Assembly: GCA_015179125.1 (NCBI GenBank)
Contig: WHVA01000250.1
Coordinates: 62,001 to 126,000, forward strand
Direction: 5' to 3'
Origin: Gautieria morchelliformis
Taxonomy: Eukaryota; Basidiomycota; Agaricomycetes; Gomphales; Gomphaceae
DNA: 64,000 nt
Shown here: positions 1 through 11,057 of the stretch, piece by piece
How the letters are laid out: each line of letters starts with the position of its first letter
How positions within the stretch are numbered: the stretch's first letter is position 1
Notes under the pieces: model-generated
Database searches by the model: none
What the model was told of the DNA's origin: nothing
The model's input: only the letters and a program-made list of their open reading frames with translations
Translations under genes and position numbers: made by a program

Positions 1-1613
1 ACCTCGGCAGATGTATCAGCTCGTGCAAATGTTGCTGGATATTGTATGGGGCCACGCGTCGATTCTCATTTTGGTGGCACGTCCTGTACGACGTGAGACG
101 AGGTCGTATGAAGAGACCACGAATTTTAATGGAGCACCATGACATGGTATTCGCGTGATATTGTACACTCGCGGGATGATGACATAGATGCTGTGCCTGG
201 TGGACAGGAAGCTACTGAGGTGATCGTGCTTGCAGGTCTAGCTTGGTATGATATACTAGTATGAAGACAACGCGACCTAACAGGAATCTACAGTATTGGA
301 CATCTGGGATGCTTTTGCAGTCATCCGCTGTCGTGAATCATGATGTCAGCTCCCTTGAAACACCGTAACAAGCTAAACTGGTTGGATCCACAGTCAAACA
401 ATGCAAGCAGCATTACCCAGATACACTTCATCCAGTTTCACAGGATTTCCAAGCATGGCGTTATCGACCGGATACTGGCGCTTCTGAGCGAATTGAGGCT
501 TCGTCGTACTTGGTCACATCAGAATGTTGGCAAGGGCGAGCGCTACCAGACCAAGACAACATGCAACATCGACGCCTGACTCTATAGCTATCACGAGCAG
601 CATGAGCATGACACAGACAAAATATGGACGGCGCTAGTTTCCTTGGGGAGGTCGGTGTCAGACAACACGCGTGCACCGCACCCGCACCGCCTGATACACG
701 GCTCACACGCGACGGGCCAGAGGCACGTACGGTCGTTCCTGCTAGATTATGATTATGGGTTAGTGGGCGATAGGGCGATATATGACAGGACAGACCGAGA
801 TGGACGACGGCAAACCAACGAGCACAGCACGAGAGGACGCGACGTGACAACAATACGAGATGATAACACAGCCGAACACGTCGACATTTAAAATGCAGGT
901 AGGGCTTTGATCCAGATTCCCTGGCCAGGATCCTGATGGCAGTGGGTGGGTCGTCTTGTGTGAATGTCCCTCCCGTTCTACCCCGTCCGTGCGCACTCTT
1001 GTTCTATTGCTGGCTGCTGAGCTATGTGGAGCACCCTTGGCCAAAAGGGAGGAACAGAAACGAATACTTCCGTACCCACTCACCCACCTACAAACCCTGC
1101 AATTCGAGGTCCCTGTCGAGGCGCCAATCCTCGCACAGCGCTCAGCGTTCAATCGCCCGTCCGGTCTCAAACCGTGTTCCCTCAGATATGGAGTCGCCCC
1201 CTCTCGTGCGCTGTTTCGCTGTGCGTGATAAGTTATTCGTTCGTAGACGCACAGCCAACGTGCACATGCCTACGTGGTGCCACTGGCCCAGTGGCCCAGC
1301 ACAATCAGCGGTAGGGTCGAACGAGACGCGGAGGCAGAGAAGGATAGCAGGAGATATGATCCCTGGAGTTGAGCTCCAACATGGCGGCGTTTGCGGGAGA
1401 GGTGGTGGGCCATGTCGCACATTACATATTTTTGGAGATACGTCACGCGTTTTTATAAGCAAGGAGTGCACGTAGGGCATATCCTCTTGAAGCGTGGCTT
1501 TTATAGTGTGTCTGGTGTATGCTATGGCCCGTGACAACGCATACGTGTATTTCTGTCGATTTCCTGGAAAGGTGAATGCGTACGCGTGGCTTAGAATGCT
1601 GCTGTAGCTCATA
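1..1613. other. no supported gene
   Basis: This stretch carries only short, overlapping open frames on both strands, rich in Arg, Ser, His and Cys, with no domain or motif I recognise. I found no copy of it elsewhere in the window and no LTR or terminal repeat. It could be old repeat DNA or the flank of a gene to the left. Confidence 0.5.
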
Positions 1614-4467
1614 GCTATAGACGTCGGACGCGGCGCATTGGCACATATAGTTCATTCAGTGGCGGCCTCCCATGCGCGGCTGATGTTAGACGAGCATGTT
1701 GGGAGGTTAATCTTGGAGTGCACCGAGCGTACGCGGCCACTGCGGCAGTTGCTATATTGGACTTACGATGTCAGACATGTCCATTTGAGGCGGGCTGTGC
1801 GAGGCGGGGGTATGCATGCTCGACGAACAACGGGTGCGTGAGGAACTCCCACTCGGCAGGCCTCCTGTACGACATGCACCGTGCGTTCCCCGCAACTGCG
1901 ACGTAGCTAATGAAAATGCAGAGCAAGGATGAACGGTATAACAATAGGAGGGCCGGAAGTGGAGACACCTTCGATGGGATGGGCGTGCTACTAGTGCCAC
2001 CATTGGCCTACACGCCTCGTCACCTCGTGACGCGGTTACGTTGCCTACAGCGGCCACGCATGCCGCAAGCACTCGTGCCTCGTGTATAGGGTCTGACGGC
2101 TGTTGCGATGGTTCAACGATGCGGACGGGAGTGGCAGCGAGCGCAGTTAACGTCAAATGACATGGCATCTCGATACAAAGCTCGTTGAGACGCACACTCC
2201 TGGTGCAACGATTGTTTGAGCACTGAGTCACGGCGTGCCCCAGGATGTCGACGCTGACGAGGCACAGCCCACGTGTATTGCCAGCCTGTCATACGAGACG
2301 CCTAGACGCCGGTGAGCCGCGCAGAAGCTCGCCGAGGCTAAGAATAGATCAGGGACAGGGTCGGCGCATGGTGTGCAGGGCTGGCCGGATCGATCGATAC
2401 TCAGGCTTGGCACTTCGCGCGTGCTTCTTGACAGGTCCCGCACGTGGACTGCAGTATCCGGCGCACGCGCCCTGGAATGGAGACCCCGGTGATACCCATG
2501 CCCGCCGAGCACCCGTTCCGTGGGCAGAATGCGCCACTCATCGACGTGCACCGCCGGCGCGTGCCGCGCGTCCGCACCCCTGTCTCGAGAAGCATGCTGG
2601 CGTTAGCAGGGGGCGTCTGCCCGCGGGCCCACAAGTGCCGACGGTGGTGAGTGCCGCGTGCAGGCAGTGGGACGTCACCGCAGTTACATATACATGTCCG
2701 GTCACGAGCGCGCGTCATGGCCTGACTCCTCCCTCTTCCCATGCCAAGCCTGATTATCGATCGATCGCACCGCCATGCGCCGATAACGGACCTGTCCCTG
2801 GTACCTGTATTCTTAGCGCCAACAGCTTCTGCAGGGTTGCCGCAACGGCGCGAGGATGACACGTTTGGCAATACACGTGGGCTGCGCTTCGTCAGCGCCG
2901 ACATCCTGCGGTACGCCGTGGCTGAGTGCTCAAACAATCGATGCACCAGGAGTGTGCGTCTCAACGACCTTTGTATCGAGATGCCATGTCTTTGGAGCAC
3001 GCTCGCTGCCACTCCCGTCCGCATCGTTGAACGATCGCAACAGCCGTCAAACCATATTCACGAGGCACGAGTGCTTCCGGCATGCGTGGGCCCTGTAGGC
3101 GACGCAACCCCGTCACGAGCCGTGTAGGCCAATGGTGGAGGCACTAGTAGAACGCCCGTCCCATCGAAGGTGTGTCCACTGCCAGCCCTCCAATTGTTAT
3201 ACTGTTCATCCTTGCTCTGTATTTTCATTAGCTACGTCGCAGTTGCGGGGAACGCACGGAGAATGTCGTGCAGGAGCCTTTTAGGAATAATAGATTAGAT
3301 ATATCAGAACAGATATATTTGATGACTCAGGGAGTGGGGACTCTTCGTGCACCCCTTTGCAGGGTATATGCGTGAGCTGACTAAGCTCTGTGGAGCGAGT
3401 CGTCACTGATTGATGTAGGTCATGTGACTGAGTTGAGGAAGAAACAGGTGAGAACAGAGGAACAAGGGGTCCGAAGCTTTCGCTTTTGGAACAGTATAGT
3501 GTAACCAGTTATAGTAGACTCTCAACAAAGAATTAGAGAAATCTATCAAGAAACAAGCTCTGTAGCTATCAAACAAGTCTACAGTTACTTCAGGAGGTGA
3601 AACAGTGAATCATGGATATTTCTGGATGATATTCTGGATGTTTTGTTCGTACATTTATGGTAGCTACTTATACTAAAATAGTAGTGAGTACCAGTGTTCA
3701 AGATAGTGATAGAATGGGTCTGGATAATGTGGAAATACTCCACAGGCTGCATACAGCTGTGGGGCAGGAACAATGATGGGGATACTTGTCCTACTGACAA
3801 GTATCTAAGCTGGGACCTTAGAGAAATATACAAAGCCCCTTTCAACATGTAATATAGCTCGTAATCAGTGGAGCTGGTCAGGGGAATAGAATAGAAAAGA
3901 AATCATGTGTGTCCTGTGCTGTGTGCCTACAGCAGCCTTGGAAAGGCATTTGCCATCTATGTACCTCTCTCCTGAGGTAGCTATTCAGTATGTCCATAGA
4001 TAGGACAGTGTACTGCAATCTCCATTGTGTCTGATATCCCTGTATGGGTCTATTAGTCCCATAGCAATATTTCTTCTGACCAGGGCCCAGGTGCCTGCTT
4101 TCCAGGGCAGGCACTGTTACTGGTGCATGGATTATTTGTCCCAGATGTTAGCTCAGTTAGACGATTGTATAGACCTTAGAATACTGTGTGATATAGCTAT
4201 CCATTTATTCTAACAGAGCCTGTCGAGTGGGAGTTCCTCACGCACCCGTTGTTCGTCGAGCATGCATACCCCCGCCTCGCACAGCCCGGCTCAAATGGAC
4301 ATGTCTGGCATTGTAAGTCCAATATAGCAAGTGCCGCAGTGGCCGCGTATGCTCGATGCACTCCATGATTAACGTCCCATCGTTCTCGTCTAACATCAGC
4401 CGCGCATGGGAGGCCACCACCGAATCAACTATATGCCCCAGTGCGCCGCGTCCGACGTCTATACACT
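1614..4467. repeat. large imperfect palindrome (foldback-like repeat)
   Basis: The left arm, about 1614-2415, reads as a diverged reverse complement of about 2736-3278 plus 4221-4467, with a spacer of about 320 bp between the arms. Both outer ends carry the same motif, TATAGACGTCGGACGCGGCG, reading inward. The match runs through the whole arms with scattered mismatches, roughly 80-90% by eye. The right arm is interrupted by a 937-bp insertion at 3279-4215. Open frames inside the arms (for example 2245-2859) show no domain and are probably by-products of GC-rich sequence. It may be a foldback transposon or an inverted duplication. No target duplication is obvious at the outer ends. Confidence 0.75.
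3279..4215 (-). mobile_element. LTR-like insertion in the palindrome's right arm
   Basis: This 937-bp insert interrupts the right arm of the palindrome and is flanked by a 5-bp direct repeat, GAGCC, at 3274-3278 and 4216-4220. The left arm shows the uninterrupted sequence, so the insertion point is clear. Read on the minus strand it starts TGTTAGAATAAATGG, like an LTR, while its other end is no longer a clean CA. It has no coding content that I recognise, so it is best explained as a solo LTR of an unidentified family or a small non-autonomous element. It is younger than the palindrome. Confidence 0.6.
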
Positions 4468-4911
4468 GCAGGAAGAAAGGGTACTTAACTTAAGTACATT
4501 ACGTACCGATAAATCAGTACCGAAGGTACCAAATCTAAGAGCTCACGTATCTGAATTTAAGTACACCTGTCAATTGGCGCAACCCCGAAATCTAGTAGAG
4601 AGAATGTCCATTTCAGAAACAATTTACACTGATTTTCTGCCTTTTTTGTACTTAAAATTGCAGTTATAAAATACTGGTAAACCAGTGCATTATACTACTG
4701 AAATGTAGTTCTGAAATACATGAAAAAGTAACTGGGTCGGAAAACGGCGCAGACCAGATGAGTACGCGATACGATGCAGGCAAACACGAAAATGATGAGT
4801 GGGAGAGGATCAAGCACTGTGAAAACATGAATAACAGCAGGGGCAATTTCAGCGATGGGACAATAAAAAGAATACTTTACGCAGCAATAACTGTAATAAG
4901 ACGGCTATGTA

Positions 4912-5250
4912 TCAGGGGTGATCACCGCGGGCCCTAGCAGACGGGACCGGCTGTGAAGGGAATATGAGAGAGGGAATATGAGATAGAGAGAGAAGGCAGA
5001 GATACTTAAGACATACCTGGCATTTTGTTTTTCTCACCCCGGAGCTTCCAGTGGCAGTAGAGGAAGATTTTTTATCCGAAGCACCCTGACTGAGTCCACA
5101 TGAGCAAGGGTGTACCAACATATGATGAAAATACCTTGGCAACCTGTGTTTTCTTAGCGGTCTGCAATCGAGTCAGGAGCGGCCATGCGACAAATGGCCG
5201 TGAGCTAACCTTTTCCTTGCCCTTGGCTGGCTGGAAGGACTTGGTTATAT
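4912..5250 (-). CDS. hypothetical small lysine-rich gene fragment
   Basis: I do not recognise this gene. On the minus strand, coding-like segments rich in Lys, Ser and Thr can be read from about 5250 down to a stop at 4912-4914, with two candidate GT..AG introns, one opening with GTATGT and ending TTCACAG. The pieces include AKGKEKVSSRPF and TAKKTQVAK, reminiscent of basic N-termini of fungal DNA-binding or transposase proteins. The start is not resolved because upstream sequence soon reaches the LTR at 5374. The rest of 4468-5373 is AT-richer and shows nothing I can name. Confidence is low. Confidence 0.22.
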
Positions 5251-5373
5251 ATGTAGATTCATTAGGCCAGAATATACATGCACCACTGGGGTTGACTTGA
5301 GCGTCTTGTAGCGTTTATACTAGCCTATGCATCAGTAAAAAGAATAATAAAATAACTCAAGCAAGACTCACCG

Positions 5374-5587
5374 TGTAAATAACCCGTGTATCTACATGTA
5401 CATTAGTTATTACATAATCCCAGTGGGCCCCTTAGGGACCCACTGTATAGTTTATGCGTGGGAACCGGCTAGCGGTCCCCATCACATCTTACCCTTACAC
5501 TGTCACTACGTAGCATCAGAATACCACACATTGGTCAAGTTCTGTCATGCTCTTGTGACTTAAGGCTTAAGATAGACATCCTTTACA
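5374..5587 (+). repeat. 5' LTR of element 1
   Basis: It begins TGTAAATAACCCGTG and ends CATCCTTTACA. With one flanking base on each side the ends are inverted (GTGTAA and TTACAC). It is 214 bp long, short for a gypsy LTR, and matches 13003-13215 and 49800-50012. Confidence 0.92.
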
Positions 5588-5685
5588 CCTTTTTGAACTA
5601 TCCTGCGGTTGATCGCCACGCGACCAACCGATAGTGGATTCGAAGCAATCTTGACAAAGATCGCTGCGTCGACGACTAAACATCG

Positions 5686-7449
5686 TTGAGACCCTCCAGT
5701 AGACCCTCTACTGTCAGCTACGAGCATGATGATTCCACGCAGTCGAAGATGGACACGAGCTCGAGGTCCACGCCCCAGGCGCAGCCCAGCGACATGACGG
5801 CTGACCCTGCCCCAACGGAAGGCCAGGGAATCCCTGACCAGGCCGACGTCGTACCAATGGAGCCGTACGACGGGATCACACGGATGATCCGCGTGGCGTT
5901 AGCAGACGCCGCGGACACAGACCCGGAGAAGTCTGTGCTAGCGAAAGCCGGCGTAAAATTGGCACACCCCGAGCCATATGCCAGGGGATCAGACCTCGAA
6001 GAGTTTGAAATCTTCATGGCAGCCATCCTACGATGGCTAAAAATGAATTGCCTCCTAGGACCAACCAGCATAGACATGCAGGTCAGCTATTTCGGCACTC
6101 GCCTCACCGGCAAAGCCCAGGAGTGGTTCCTTCGAAACGTTGAATGCTTCGATCGCCAGGTCTGCAGCTGGACGCTGGAAACCATGATGCAAGGCCTTCA
6201 AAAAAGGTTCCTGCACACACTGATGTACCATCACACATCGAATAAACTCGACGCGGTCATGCAAGGCATGAAAACCGTTCAGGAGATGCTGAACAAGCTC
6301 ACGAAATACGCGGCACGTATGATACAGCCGCCAGATGAGTACACGTTCCAGAGACAGTTCGTATCGGCGCTGCGCGAAACGCTGCGCAATGAGGTCCTCA
6401 AAAAGGGCTATAATGCCAAGAGCAGCTCAATAGAGCAACTCTTCGAGACGGCCCGGATGATCGAGGAAGCATCCCGATACAACATGGGGATGCACCGTGC
6501 AGAAAGCGCAGCAGCAACGGCAAGCACTGCCCGGCTCACAGGGAGCAAGCCGTTGACACAAACGGGCCTGACCAGGCCCAGCCTGTTCGCAAGAAGCGGA
6601 ACAGGTCAATGGATACCGCCCTCATGCCCGCCTGAAGCTAAACAGCCTCAAGCGTCAGGATCGTCCCCGCGACCTGCCCCACTGATGAAAACGTCGGGCC
6701 GGCCCAATGACAGGCCCAGCGGCAGCCAAAACAACACCGCATGCTTTGAATGTGGCCAACCTGGCCACAAGAAGGCAGAATGCCCCCGGCTTAGGTCCAG
6801 TGTAAGGACAGCGGCCGTAAGGCACGACGGTGAAGCCGAGGATCCGGAGACGGATCTCGGTCAAAATTCTCTTCAACAAATTGACGAAGAGGGGGAGGGT
6901 TATCCCCAACCCAACGACATTCCGGACAACGGAGATGCGCCCACTGAAGAATGGGACCCAGAGCCATCCCAATACTATGAATGGGACGAGGAGGTGGAAG
7001 ACACCACCTATAGGTCCAGCGCGATCATATTCGCACTGGAAGACCAAACCGCCACGAAGGTTATGGCGGCACGCACGTCGGTCACGCCAGACAAGGCGGC
7101 CGAGCCGGTGTATCACCACCGAAGCAAACACAGGACGCGGCCAACGCGTCTGCGCAATGAGAACCGTACCCTATCAGGGTACTGGGAAATAAACGGCGTA
7201 AAAGCCCACTGCCTGCTAGATAGCGGCAGCGAAGGGGTACTGCTGTCCCCTGAATTCACACGAGCTGCAGGGATGAAGACATTCTCCCTGGAGCAACCAA
7301 TCGCGCTGCAGCTAGCCTGCATAGGCAGCCGTTCCACGATCAACTATGGAACGAACACCACCATCAAGTTTGGTCGTGGGACATATGACGAATATTTCGA
7401 CGTAGCAAACGTTGAATATTACGACGCGATCTTAGGACACCCTTCCTAA
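5686..7449 (+). CDS. gag: Gag with zinc knuckle and retropepsin-like protease (element 1)
   Basis: This is the structural polyprotein of the gypsy element, 587 residues in one open frame. The N-terminal 75 residues are low complexity. A Retrotrans_gag-type helical capsid domain follows at about residues 90-250, including the pattern LTGKAQEWF. A CCHC zinc knuckle, CFECGQPGHKKAEC, lies at about 350-365. An aspartic-protease motif, LLDSGSEGVLLS, sits near residue 512. Gag packages element RNA in cytoplasmic particles, and the protease processes the polyprotein. The frame looks whole up to the protease, then stops before reverse transcriptase, which is in a separate decayed region. The first ATG used lies in the segment that is also found at 51960-51991. 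Confidence 0.85.
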   Translation: MRPSSRPSTVSYEHDDSTQSKMDTSSRSTPQAQPSDMTADPAPTEGQGIPDQADVVPMEPYDGITRMIRVALADAADTDPEKSVLAKAGVKLAHPEPYARGSDLEEFEIFMAAILRWLKMNCLLGPTSIDMQVSYFGTRLTGKAQEWFLRNVECFDRQVCSWTLETMMQGLQKRFLHTLMYHHTSNKLDAVMQGMKTVQEMLNKLTKYAARMIQPPDEYTFQRQFVSALRETLRNEVLKKGYNAKSSSIEQLFETARMIEEASRYNMGMHRAESAAATASTARLTGSKPLTQTGLTRPSLFARSGTGQWIPPSCPPEAKQPQASGSSPRPAPLMKTSGRPNDRPSGSQNNTACFECGQPGHKKAECPRLRSSVRTAAVRHDGEAEDPETDLGQNSLQQIDEEGEGYPQPNDIPDNGDAPTEEWDPEPSQYYEWDEEVEDTTYRSSAIIFALEDQTATKVMAARTSVTPDKAAEPVYHHRSKHRTRPTRLRNENRTLSGYWEINGVKAHCLLDSGSEGVLLSPEFTRAAGMKTFSLEQPIALQLACIGSRSTINYGTNTTIKFGRGTYDEYFDVANVEYYDAILGHPS

Positions 7450-7779
7450 GGAGATTCAGCATAACCCTGGAATTCTCGAGCCCAGGGACGATTCGTAAGG
7501 GGAACGAAGTGATCCCCACAGGCAAGGTCTCATTCGACGACGACAAATCGAAGAACGAGGACAAAGGGCCACGGGTGAGCAGGATCACCCAGGCACCGAA
7601 GCCGAACCTGGCTCATTGAAGCCAGGAGGACGAGTCGTGGACGACTCGTCCTCGAACTCACCCTACAACCGTAGGGAGAGACGCTCTCACCTAACAGTGA
7701 AAGCGATGGGAAAGAACAAAGCGGGCCCGCGCCGCGGAACCTAATAGATGCCAACAGCGCCTAATGGCATCTAAGCCAA

Positions 7780-10700
7780 CCACCACCATCATCCTCACAG
7801 ATGAGACCTTCCTCGCCTCCGCGAGGAATGGATGGAACGAATCACTGACCTAGTCAGTGGAATTCCATTAGAACTCCCGCCACTACGGGAGATCAACCAT
7901 GAGATCAACCTCATCGATCCCAACAAGCACATGCGGTATGACTACCAAATGCCCCGAACACTTCCGAGAGGAACTATCGGCTAAGATAGAACGATACACC
8001 ACTGCAAAGTGGTGGATTCCGGCAGTAGCGCAGCAGGCAGTGCCCATGCTGTGTGTGCCGAAGAAGAACGTATGTTGAGAACCGTCTTCGATCTGCCCAT
8101 CAGAACGAGAACACGGTGAAGGACGTCACCCCTTCCCGGATCAAGATATCATACGCAGCGACATGGCTCGCTGCCGATATCGAACAAAACTCGATATGTC
8201 AGAAGCATACGAGCAGATCCGGATCCATCCGGATCATGTAGCAAAGACAGCCTTTGCCACGATCCTTGGCACCTTCAGGAGCCAGGTGATACAGATGGGG
8301 ACTGTAACGCCCCATCAACATTCCAACGGCTGATGACAGCCATTTTCCACGACTGCATAGGTCGCTTCGTCCATGTATACATGGACGACATCTTCATATT
8401 CTCGCTCTCAATAGAGAGCATGAAGAGCATCTCTACATCGTCTTTGACAGACTGAGGAAGAATCACCTCTTTCTGAGCAAGAAAAAGGTGGACCTCTACT
8501 CCATCCGAATGGAGTGTCTCAGCCATATGATCGATGGCCGAGGGGTACATGCTGACGAGGACAAGATGCAACGCATCTGCGAGTGGCGCAGGCCACGGAC
8601 TTCAACGACGTCCAGTGTTTCCTGGGCTGGTACAGTATCTGGCACACTACATGCCGGATGTTAGCCATATACCACCCCACTATCGGCTGTGCGCGTAATA
8701 ACCGTCCATTCGAATGGACACCACTACTTGACAAATGCTGGCAAAGCATTAAGGCGTTGGCCTGTAAGGCCCTGATCCTGCGTCCAGTAGACGCAAGGTG
8801 CCCAGAGCCGATCTGGGTGATCACCGACGGATCAAAAGCCGGCGTCGGTGCGGCTATGGCCAAGGTCCTGACTGGAAAACTGTCGACCTGCCGGCTTCTT
8901 GTCAAAGAAGTTCAGCGTTGCTCACAACACTACGGACTCACGAGCAGAGACGATCGCGGTGCTGAGGCTCTCATGAAATGGGAGGACAAACTGCTGGGGC
9001 GAAGGTTCACCCTCGTCACAGACCACAAAGGGCTCGATACTTCGAGACCCAGAAGAGCCTATCTGACCGACAGGTCAGATGGTGGGAGTTTCTCTCCCGG
9101 TTCAATTTCAACACTGTTCATGTTGATGGTTAGAGAACAAGGTAGCGGACTGCCTGTCGCGCTACTACGAGAGCGACACGAGTGATGACAATCACCCGGA
9201 CCATGTCTTCGTGAACGGGATGCGCGTTTGGACCCAGACGGCGAGTTATTGCCCACCGACCGGTATGTCGAGTTGCGAACAGCAGCGACAAGACCTCTAA
9301 ACGCCTTGCTGAGAAGACAGAGGTGAGAGTAACGGAAGCCGCCGCATTAAAGAGGGCTCTCCAGAGCCTGCGACGTCGCCGTCCGCGACGACGATGATGT
9401 CAGAGCCATCACTGCAGGAAATGACGGCCTGCCCCTGCGCCGGTCATCGAGCAAGGCATAGACCTGTCTAAGGTCCTACGAGACGCGTACCACAGGGACA
9501 CCATGTTCACAAAGATCATGGCGCACCCGGACGCGCACCCGAGATTGGGATCCGGGACGGGCTGATCTGGACTAAGAATCAGCTCAAAAGAGACGTCATT
9601 GCCGTCCCCCGCTCTGTTCTTCAAGGGGGAAGGAAGCTGATCGAAATCATCATCGATCGGGCACATCAGATAGTCGGCCACTATGGCCATCTGAAGACTT
9701 CGAACTACGTTCGAAGAGCATATTGGTGGCCGGCATGAGCTCAGACATAGAAGTGTTCTGCACATCGTGCGCGAGGTGTCAGATGACGAAAACCGGGCCA
9801 CAACGGCCCAAAGGCCTACTACACAGCCTACCCATTCCAGATAGGCCTGGCAGTCGATTGGCATCGACTTCATGGGGCCCTGCCCAAATCCAACGACTGT
9901 GACTACCTGATGGTAGTCATCGACCGACTAACGTCGCTCGTACACCTCGTACCAACCACGACGAGCGTGTCAGCCAAGGGAGTAGCCTGGCTGTTTCTGA
10001 AGGAGGTCATTCGACTCCACGGAGTTCCCGACTCCATCGTCTCGGACAGAGACTCAAAGTTCACGTTGATCTTCTGGCGTGAACTACAGCGACTCATGGG
10101 GACTAAGCTCCTCATGTCAACTGCCTTCCATCCCCAAACGGATGGAGCCACCGAGCGGGCAAACCGCTCGATCGGCCAGATATTGCACGCGGTCGTCAGA
10201 GACGATCAGAAGGATTGGGCATTGAAATGCCCAATGGTTGAGGTCGCCCTCAACAGCAACGTCAGCGCGACCACAGGGTTCGCACCTTTCGAGCTGAACC
10301 ACGGCTATATGCCGCGGATAGACCTCCCCATAGCCGTGGACACCCCGTTCAAGGGGTAGCCCGGTTCACACATCAGGCAAAATGGAACCTGATGGCGGCA
10401 CACGATGCAATCATAGAGCATCGAGTGACGCAAATGTTTCATGCAAACAAGAAACGTACGGCGACGACAGGTACGCGGCCAACGACCGCGTCTACCTTCG
10501 ACACAAAACCTAACTCTCCCGAAAGGAAGAGCCAGAAAGCTAATCCCGCGGTACATCGGACCATACTGCATCGTCGAGGCTCACAACGACGCCTCGACGG
10601 TGACCCTCATCTTCCCGACAAACTGAAAAGCCGTCGTATTTCACCGGTCTTCCATTCCAGCCTCGTACGGCATACGAGGCTAACAACGACGATTGTTCCC

Positions 10701-10940
10701 TCATCGTGAGGCCAAGTCATTTTATGACTTTGGAGCAAATGACGACGAGGAGTGGCTCGTCGACGAGATTATCGCACATCGATGGATAAACTCACGGACC
10801 TGGAGTTCCAGGTCCGTTGGACCCTAGGCGACGTGACATGGGAACCCATGTCGTCCTGCAAGGACCTTGAAGCCCTAGATAGCTATCTAGAGCTTCGGGG
10901 GGTGGGCAAGCCACACGACCTCCCCAGACGCCGCTAGACG
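7780..10940 (+). pseudogene. pol: Pol remnant: RT, RNase H, integrase, chromodomain (element 1)
   Basis: This is the enzyme part of the gypsy element, readable only in pieces with several breaks. Reverse transcriptase is recognisable by VYMDDIFIFS near 8365-8405 and the preceding SEAYEQIRIHPDH. RNase H starts near 8805 with WVITDGSKAGVGAAM. Integrase has a zinc-binding start near 9655 (AHQIVGHYGH) and its catalytic core at 9910-10330, with a DRLTSLVHLVPT segment and the Asp-Glu spacing, including FHPQTDGATERANRS. A chromodomain-like segment near 10790-10910 (FQVRWTLGDVTWEP) marks it as a chromovirus. In this family the chromodomain is thought to steer integration to marked chromatin. Confidence 0.85.
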
Positions 10941-11057
10941 CGTCTGTCACGTGCAGACCACATGACGCGCCGGCCACGGCGCGGTTAAATTTTCGCCTCG
11001 GATCTTTCTGAGGGCACATCGCTTCTTGGAAGCAACCACCATCATCTACCCACGAAG

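Noticed and set aside
340-1655. Open frames of 60-180 residues on both strands
   Set aside because: They overlap each other in several frames, show no domain, and have the composition expected of GC-rich non-coding DNA.
2245-3024. Frames of about 200 residues inside the palindrome (plus and minus)
   Set aside because: They lie in inverted-repeat arms and spacer, where one chance frame brings its mirror; no motif was recognised.
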